Of a DNA stretch of 24,895 bases, positions 20,516 through 24,895 are shown piece by piece. Made by a program: the position numbers and the translations under genes. Position 1 is the first letter of the stretch. Each line of letters begins with the position of its first letter. A model generated the notes under the pieces. The model did no database searches, was not told where the DNA came from, and worked only from the letters and a program-made list of their open reading frames with translations. Origin of the DNA: Thalassolituus sp. (GTDB taxonomy: Bacteria > Pseudomonadota > Gammaproteobacteria > Pseudomonadales > Oceanobacteraceae); contig JARGOI010000004.1 in the NCBI GenBank assembly GCA_029212275.1, forward strand, positions 1 through 24,895, in the 5' to 3' direction.

Positions 20516-23500
20516 CTAAAGGGTCTGTGCCTGATTACCCAAAGGGAGCGCTTTGTCGGTACTTTGGATCATGTAGTCGATTCCGATACCTCTTAATATG
20601 TCGCTGGCAGTGGATTCGTCGCTGTACTCGGCGATGGTTTTTTTAGCCATAAAATGGGCAATTTCTTGAATAGAATTAATCAAGGCGTAATCGGCAGAGC
20701 TGCTGCTTAATCCATCAATAAAATGATGATCGATTTTTACAATATCGACCGGCAGAATTTTGAGGTATTGGTAAGAGGATGGTCCGGTACCAAATTCTGA
20801 CAGTACAAAGCGTGGTCCCAGTTTGCGCACGTCATACATAAACTCGGCGGCTTCGTGCAGGTCGCGAATGGCAGACGTTTCATTGATATCAAAATACAAT
20901 TTTTTAAGCGGTACCTCATACTCCTGCGACTGCACAGTCAGATATTCGAGCAAGGTTTCATCTTGGATCGAATGACTGGAAAGACGCAGAATAAAACGAT
21001 CGGAGTCGCTGCTTTGTTCGGGATGATCGCGCAACCACGTCACCACGGTATTAATGAGCCATGTGTCGAGTAAAAATCGTCGATTATAGTTCTCTGCTGC
21101 TTGTAACACTTCTATCGGGGCGATCGTTAATTTTTCAGACGTCGCAACATTGTCCACTGCCACGGTTGTGCAGAGTGAACTGTTCTGTACGGAATCCGGT
21201 TCTGCGATCGCGATCAAAATTTCGTAAGCGTTATGAACGCGAGAGCGTTCGTGCAGGGGTTCAATTGGAACACACAAAATTCGTAGTCGGTTGTTTTCTA
21301 GGGCATGACTTAGACGTTCGCCCCAGATCATGAATTGCTTGTGACGCTCTTGTTTCTCATTATCAAATTGATAGCTGGCGACACGAGCACCGCCTTTTTC
21401 TTTGGCGGATTTACACGCTAGCTCGGTTTGTTCAATCAGGTCCGCTGCACTTGCCGTGTCGGCAGAGAGGGTGGCGACTCCGGCACTCAGTCGCAGTTTT
21501 AATTGCGTTGACGATTCTTTCAAGACAAAGGTTTCGGCACTGGAAATAAGCAATTTTGCTGCCGCTTCTGCTTGTTCTATGTCGTATCCTTCGAGTAAAA
21601 CGATAAACTCGTTACTGCCCACTCGAGCGATCAATGCATCCGGATGATGTTCGCGCAGAATATTGGCCACTTGAATTAAGCACTGGTCGGCGACGTCTTC
21701 GCCATAGTTTTTATTGAGCAATCTAAATTGATCAATATCGAGTAAACACAGGGTTTGAGGCGGACGCTTTTGCTGCGATTTTAAGACGTGTTCTTCAAGT
21801 AACAACAGCGCATGTTGACGATTAAGCAACCCAGTAAGTGGATCGGCATTCGCCTGACGCGAAAGGTCGTAATAAATATTCTGTATTAAAGCATCAATAC
21901 TTTGATCGACCGGGCTTTCTTCTTCTTCGTACATACGACGAATTTGTCCGTCTAACATGGCATCCGCCAGTTCGTTAAACACGTATTGAGCAACGCGAGC
22001 ACCGGTGTTATTTACCAAGACATAGCGCCCAGAGTCATTTGAGATCCAAGCGAGGGTCATCACCAAGTTATTTTGATCTTGCACCAGATCGCCTTTGCGC
22101 AATGCCCGAACGCGCTTGGCCCCTTTGTGGGTACGTGGAGGCTCTTCTTGCGGCTCTATATAGGTTGGCATTTCAACGCTGTTAATCATGCTGCCTTCCT
22201 GCAAATAGGTTTTGGCTTCCCGCATGATCTGTAAGTACCATTGTTGATGCTCGGGTAATGAACCGTTGAGATGATCCAGCTCTGAGCGTGCGAGTTCTAA
22301 CAACGGCGGAATTTTTTCCAGCAACTTGCTGTTATTGGCATTGTTGGGGTGAAATAAAACCAATATTTGACGATACAGTTTAACCGCACCGCGAAAACGA
22401 CGGCTGTCGCTGCCTTCACGCAACAACAGTAAACTCAGCATTTGTTGCCAACCATCTTGTAACCATTCAACCACGCACACTGGCAGACGGCGTTCAGATA
22501 GGTCTTGTCCAAGTAAGTTATTAATGCGCTTACGTGCCATGTAGAGACGGTATTCCCCTTCGGCACTTTGTGCGACGCGCTCAATTTTCTGATCAATCTT
22601 TCGTTCTGCGGTGCCGATCATGATTTGTAGATTATCGATCAACTCGTTAAAACTGGCGGCAGTAGGATTTTTTTCCTCAGCGATGGGTTGCACGGATTCG
22701 AGCAAAATATCTTTGATGCGATTGTGTCCACTGACCGTCACGCGGCCCAAACGCCCCATTAAGTTAAGTGTTTGTCGCCCCGGGTGTTCCGGGTTGAACA
22801 GTAATGATGGGTCTTGCAGCATCAGTTGAAAGAGTGGCCAAGTAATTTTTTTGATGGCGGGTTTAACGAATTCAGGCAAGCCTGGATTGTCCAGTAGATT
22901 GCGTGCAACTTCCTCTAATGTGCTAATGGCTTGGCGGTTTTCGTTCGACAAGGAAATTTTCTGGGTGGCTAATTGCGCTTCGACCTGAGCTAATATGTCC
23001 GCACTGCCAAGTTCCGTTTCTTGCGCTAAATTTTCGACAATGGCCAATACTTGCTTTTCCTCTGCTTCCGGAAGAGCAGGCTCAGACGAGGAGGTTGGTG
23101 CATTGCTGGAGCGTAAACTTAGTAAATGTTGAACGTTAGAGTAAGCCTGTCTTGCTTGATCTCGATGATGCTCGTAATTCTTTTTGAGATTCTGTACATC
23201 ACTGTCTGTGCCATCAGTTGCGCTTGGACTGTGCGTCGCTTCATGTGAAAAAGAACTTTGCTTGGCTGCGGTTTTGGCATCGTGTTCAACGCCTTGGGCG
23301 CGGCGATAGCGAAAGGTGATGGGTATATCTATTTTACTGATCAATGTTTGGTAAGTGGATTTAAGAATTCCAAACGCCGTTTTCTCAAAGCATTCAAACG
23401 CCAGTTCTCGCGCTTTGTGTGGTAAGCCTAAGGTATCTATACAATCGCGGAAGGCTTCAGTAACCGTATTCGGACCTATTGGGTTAAAGCAATTGGCAGG

Positions 23501-24250
23501 GGCGGCAGTAGATAAGGTGTCTAGCAATTGCCTTAATTCGAAGTTCTCTTTGTTAAGTAACGATTGCAAGTGGGAGGCGGCCACGCGCGCCAATAACCAA
23601 TCTTCAAAATCACTTTGATGTACTAAGGAAAGAGCAATCGCCCCTTCGTATTCTTCGGTATCTTCAGTCAGTTTAGATTCGCCCGCTAACCAACGTTGTA
23701 ACTGATGTTGTACTAGCTGACTGTAGTGCGCAGAAAACTCTGAGAATGTCGCTCGGACTTGTTTTTCTAATGACAACCACGCTTGTTGTTCGGACGTAGA
23801 GCGTGCGACGTCGGCTTGGTTTAGAGCCAACTCACAATACATCGGCAGCCACGCTTGCGGTAGGCGCGGAATGGCCTTTTGGGTCTCAACTTCTACTATT
23901 TGCCTGAATTGATGACGCTGTTCTTGGCTCAGTCCGACATTGGCACGCTGCTGTTGTACGTGCTCTTGAATAGAGATAAATAGTTTCGAGTTGGGGTTGG
24001 GGATTCGTAAACCTATGATGTCATTTTTTTGGAAAACAAATTCACATTTAAGTTTAACCAAAGAGTGCAGCTGAATTTCTAATATAAATTCAGAGGTATC
24101 TGCAGGCAATGAGCCATGATTCCAGCGCAGACGAATGCCCGAATGAGAATAGTTAATGATTAAACAGGGATACCGTTGATCTTCGTTAAAGACAGCGGTG
24201 GCACGAAGTTGGCTGTCAAACCGTGGATGCTTCCTTGACTCACTGCTCAT
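20516..24250 (-). CDS. PilZ-DUF1631 protein with degenerate GGDEF and EAL domains
   Basis: A 1244-residue, apparently cytoplasmic protein. An N-terminal PilZ domain (about 4-95) has both c-di-GMP motifs: Arg6-xxx-Arg10 and Asn33-x-Ser-xx-Gly38. A long helical middle (about 100-760) resembles DUF1631; its end has GDLVQDQNNLVMTLAWISND and YVLVNNTGARVAQYV, typical of that family's C terminus. A GGDEF-like domain follows: DPLTGLLNR at 803-811 and LDID at 837-840 are kept, but the active-site loop is GSNEF (878-882) and no RxxD inhibitory site precedes it. The last domain is EAL-like: EAL is EIL (1010-1012) and DDFGTG is SEFGTG (from 1151), removing metal-binding acids. It is thus probably a c-di-GMP sensor or scaffold rather than an enzyme. 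The ATG at 24250 has AGGAA nearby; the ATG at 24271 has none. Coiled, Ser/Glu-rich linkers occur near 330-400. Confidence 0.8.
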   Translation of the reverse strand: MSSESRKHPRFDSQLRATAVFNEDQRYPCLIINYSHSGIRLRWNHGSLPADTSEFILEIQLHSLVKLKCEFVFQKNDIIGLRIPNPNSKLFISIQEHVQQQRANVGLSQEQRHQFRQIVEVETQKAIPRLPQAWLPMYCELALNQADVARSTSEQQAWLSLEKQVRATFSEFSAHYSQLVQHQLQRWLAGESKLTEDTEEYEGAIALSLVHQSDFEDWLLARVAASHLQSLLNKENFELRQLLDTLSTAAPANCFNPIGPNTVTEAFRDCIDTLGLPHKARELAFECFEKTAFGILKSTYQTLISKIDIPITFRYRRAQGVEHDAKTAAKQSSFSHEATHSPSATDGTDSDVQNLKKNYEHHRDQARQAYSNVQHLLSLRSSNAPTSSSEPALPEAEEKQVLAIVENLAQETELGSADILAQVEAQLATQKISLSNENRQAISTLEEVARNLLDNPGLPEFVKPAIKKITWPLFQLMLQDPSLLFNPEHPGRQTLNLMGRLGRVTVSGHNRIKDILLESVQPIAEEKNPTAASFNELIDNLQIMIGTAERKIDQKIERVAQSAEGEYRLYMARKRINNLLGQDLSERRLPVCVVEWLQDGWQQMLSLLLLREGSDSRRFRGAVKLYRQILVLFHPNNANNSKLLEKIPPLLELARSELDHLNGSLPEHQQWYLQIMREAKTYLQEGSMINSVEMPTYIEPQEEPPRTHKGAKRVRALRKGDLVQDQNNLVMTLAWISNDSGRYVLVNNTGARVAQYVFNELADAMLDGQIRRMYEEEESPVDQSIDALIQNIYYDLSRQANADPLTGLLNRQHALLLLEEHVLKSQQKRPPQTLCLLDIDQFRLLNKNYGEDVADQCLIQVANILREHHPDALIARVGSNEFIVLLEGYDIEQAEAAAKLLISSAETFVLKESSTQLKLRLSAGVATLSADTASAADLIEQTELACKSAKEKGGARVASYQFDNEKQERHKQFMIWGERLSHALENNRLRILCVPIEPLHERSRVHNAYEILIAIAEPDSVQNSSLCTTVAVDNVATSEKLTIAPIEVLQAAENYNRRFLLDTWLINTVVTWLRDHPEQSSDSDRFILRLSSHSIQDETLLEYLTVQSQEYEVPLKKLYFDINETSAIRDLHEAAEFMYDVRKLGPRFVLSEFGTGPSSYQYLKILPVDIVKIDHHFIDGLSSSSADYALINSIQEIAHFMAKKTIAEYSDESTASDILRGIGIDYMIQSTDKALPLGNQAQTL

Positions 24251-24300
24251 TGAACTTCCTAAAACTGACATGTGGATCGGACATGGAATTATTATCCATT

Positions 24301-24318
24301 CTCAAAGTTAACTTAGAG
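24301..24318. promoter_or_regulatory. 18-bp palindrome, possible operator of the PilZ gene
   Basis: CTCAAAGTTAACTTAGAG is a palindrome with one mismatched pair (A at positions 4 and 15). It lies 50 bases upstream of the PilZ-DUF1631 start and just downstream of a minus-strand TATAAA. This is the right place for a repressor site. No protein can be assigned from the sequence. Confidence 0.35.
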
Positions 24319-24601
24319 TTGCACACCGTGCTTTTATAGCTAATAAATACTAGTCGCTTAGTGTGCAGGTTGTTGTTCTTTGACGCAATATAATCGCTAT
24401 CTTTGTCGATGTCTTATACGACAATTTCTTTTTCTTCTTTGCACTCCTGTTACTAACGCCTTTGAAAAAAACCGCTGGCAAATGATCTTATAAATATTGT
24501 TGCCGTGTTCGCTCAATGCCGGTTTACGAGGCGATCATCGACCTATTTATATCTCTATTCCTTGCCCAATTCCTAGCCCTGTTAAGTAATCTCCTCGAAT
24601 C

Positions 24602-24642
24602 ATGACCTAGATCATGTGCGCTCAAATTTTCTTGTTCATAAT
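24602..24642 (+). promoter_or_regulatory. FNR/ANR-type class II promoter of the CydP-like gene
   Basis: ATGAC-CTAG-ATCAT (24602-24615) fits the FNR/ANR consensus TTGAT-N4-ATCAA at eight of ten positions when the TTGAC variant is allowed, and is framed by an extra C/G pair. CATAAT (24637-24642), five of six matches to the -10 consensus, puts the transcription start near 24649-24650. The centre of the box is then about 41 bases upstream, the standard class II activator position. No -35 hexamer is needed in such promoters. The leader of about 90 bases contains a 6-bp AAGAAG/CTTCTT hairpin. Confidence 0.5.
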
Positions 24643-24738
24643 CCGATGGATGATAACGGCAGGAAGAAGTTTCCTTCTTGTTGCTTCTTTTCATTGCCGC
24701 ATGGCGCCACTTAATAAGAATGGTGAGGGTTGCTATTG

Positions 24739-24895
24739 ATGCCAATTATTATTTCCTGGATCGCACGCGCAACGCACATCGCGCAGCAGTCAATTGACAG
24801 AACGCCCTATCTAGTTCGCGAACTGGTGCTGTTACTGCTACTGAAGCTGGTGCTCATCTTTGGCATCCATGCGCTGTATTTTTCCGATTCTATAG
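24739..24895 (+). CDS. cydP: CydP-like small membrane protein, N-terminal part (3' end outside window)
   Basis: The first 52 codons of an open frame that runs off the window. The pattern, a short charged head with RTPYLVREL followed by one leucine-rich membrane span (about residues 27-47) ending in YFSDS, resembles CydP, a putative small subunit of cytochrome bd oxidase usually encoded just before cydA and cydB. GAGGG (24725-24729) lies nine bases before the ATG. The N-terminal 20 residues before the conserved core look unlike typical CydP and may be an extension. The FNR-like box upstream fits an oxygen-regulated oxidase gene. The call rests on a short, low-complexity hydrophobic stretch; finding cydA just beyond the window would settle it. 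Confidence 0.55.
   Translation, partial: MPIIISWIARATHIAQQSIDRTPYLVRELVLLLLLKLVLIFGIHALYFSDSI

Larger units (their letters stand above)
24251..24738. other. Intergenic region between two divergent genes
   Basis: This 488-base stretch separates the minus-strand PilZ gene from the plus-strand CydP-like gene. It holds the near-perfect palindrome at 24301-24318, a minus-strand TATAAA (24338-24333) that could be the -10 of the PilZ gene but lacks a clear -35, a plus-strand TATAAT (24389-24394) also without a good -35, the FNR-like box at 24602-24615, CATAAT at 24637-24642, and an AAGAAG/CTTCTT hairpin (24664-24679). I see no tRNA, IS or convincing gene in it. Confidence 0.7.

Noticed and set aside
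20516..21850. Active bifunctional diguanylate cyclase/phosphodiesterase
   Set aside because: GGDEF is GSNEF, EAL is EIL and the DDFGTG acids are lost, so catalysis by either domain is unlikely.
24524..24745. Open frame of 73 codons on the minus strand in the intergenic region
   Set aside because: It overlaps the FNR-like promoter and the CydP start, has highly basic composition with no family match, and has no convincing ribosome-binding site.
1..24895. CRISPR arrays, insertion sequences, tRNA or rRNA genes, phage genes
   Set aside because: No regularly spaced direct repeats, transposase motifs, or tRNA-like folds were seen in any intergenic region; nearly all of the sequence is accounted for by the listed genes.

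Overview
The window is a gammaproteobacterial chromosome segment. The gene order tuf, then rpsJ to rplQ, without interruption by other genes is the classic S10-spc-alpha ribosomal supercluster. The protein sequences are closest in style to marine Oceanospirillales/Pseudomonadales. This placement is from recognition only, and the genus is not determined.

Layout. Positions 1-809 hold the C-terminal two thirds of elongation factor Tu (the 5' end lies outside the window), closed by a strong intrinsic terminator. An SDR oxidoreductase on the minus strand (909-1718) separates tuf from the ribosomal cluster. From 2045 to 15670 there are 28 plus-strand genes: rpsJ, rplC, rplD, rplW, rplB, rpsS, rplV, rpsC, rplP, rpmC, rpsQ, rplN, rplX, rplE, rpsN, rpsH, rplF, rplR, rpsE, rpmD, rplO, secY, rpmJ, rpsM, rpsK, rpsD, rpoA and rplQ. 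A terminator almost identical to the tuf one follows. I find promoters at three points: before rpsJ, in the rpsN-rpsH gap, and before rpsM. All three carry the same GC-rich block directly after the -10 box, as expected of growth-rate/stringent control. The middle promoter sits where E. coli has none.

From 15878 to 24250 all genes are on the minus strand. In transcription order they are: a 1244-residue PilZ-DUF1631-GGDEF-EAL protein whose GGDEF and EAL motifs are both degenerate but whose PilZ c-di-GMP motif is intact; then, from its own promoter, a tripartite TRAP transporter of the TPR-associated type (TatT lipoprotein, DctP, DctQ, DctM); then a hormone-sensitive-lipase-family esterase 37 bases further on. 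The T and P components, together with a Trp in place of the usual carboxylate-binding Arg in DctP, suggest import of a non-canonical, perhaps hydrophobic, substrate. The esterase may act on the same substrate class.

The right end (24739-24895) holds the start of a small single-span membrane protein resembling CydP, the small gene usually found upstream of cydAB (cytochrome bd oxidase). It is preceded by an FNR/ANR-like box about 41 bases upstream of the predicted transcription start.

Most of the window is highly conserved housekeeping sequence. The points most worth a second look are the shared promoter architecture inside the ribosomal cluster, the TPR-associated TRAP operon with its esterase, and the degenerate c-di-GMP protein.
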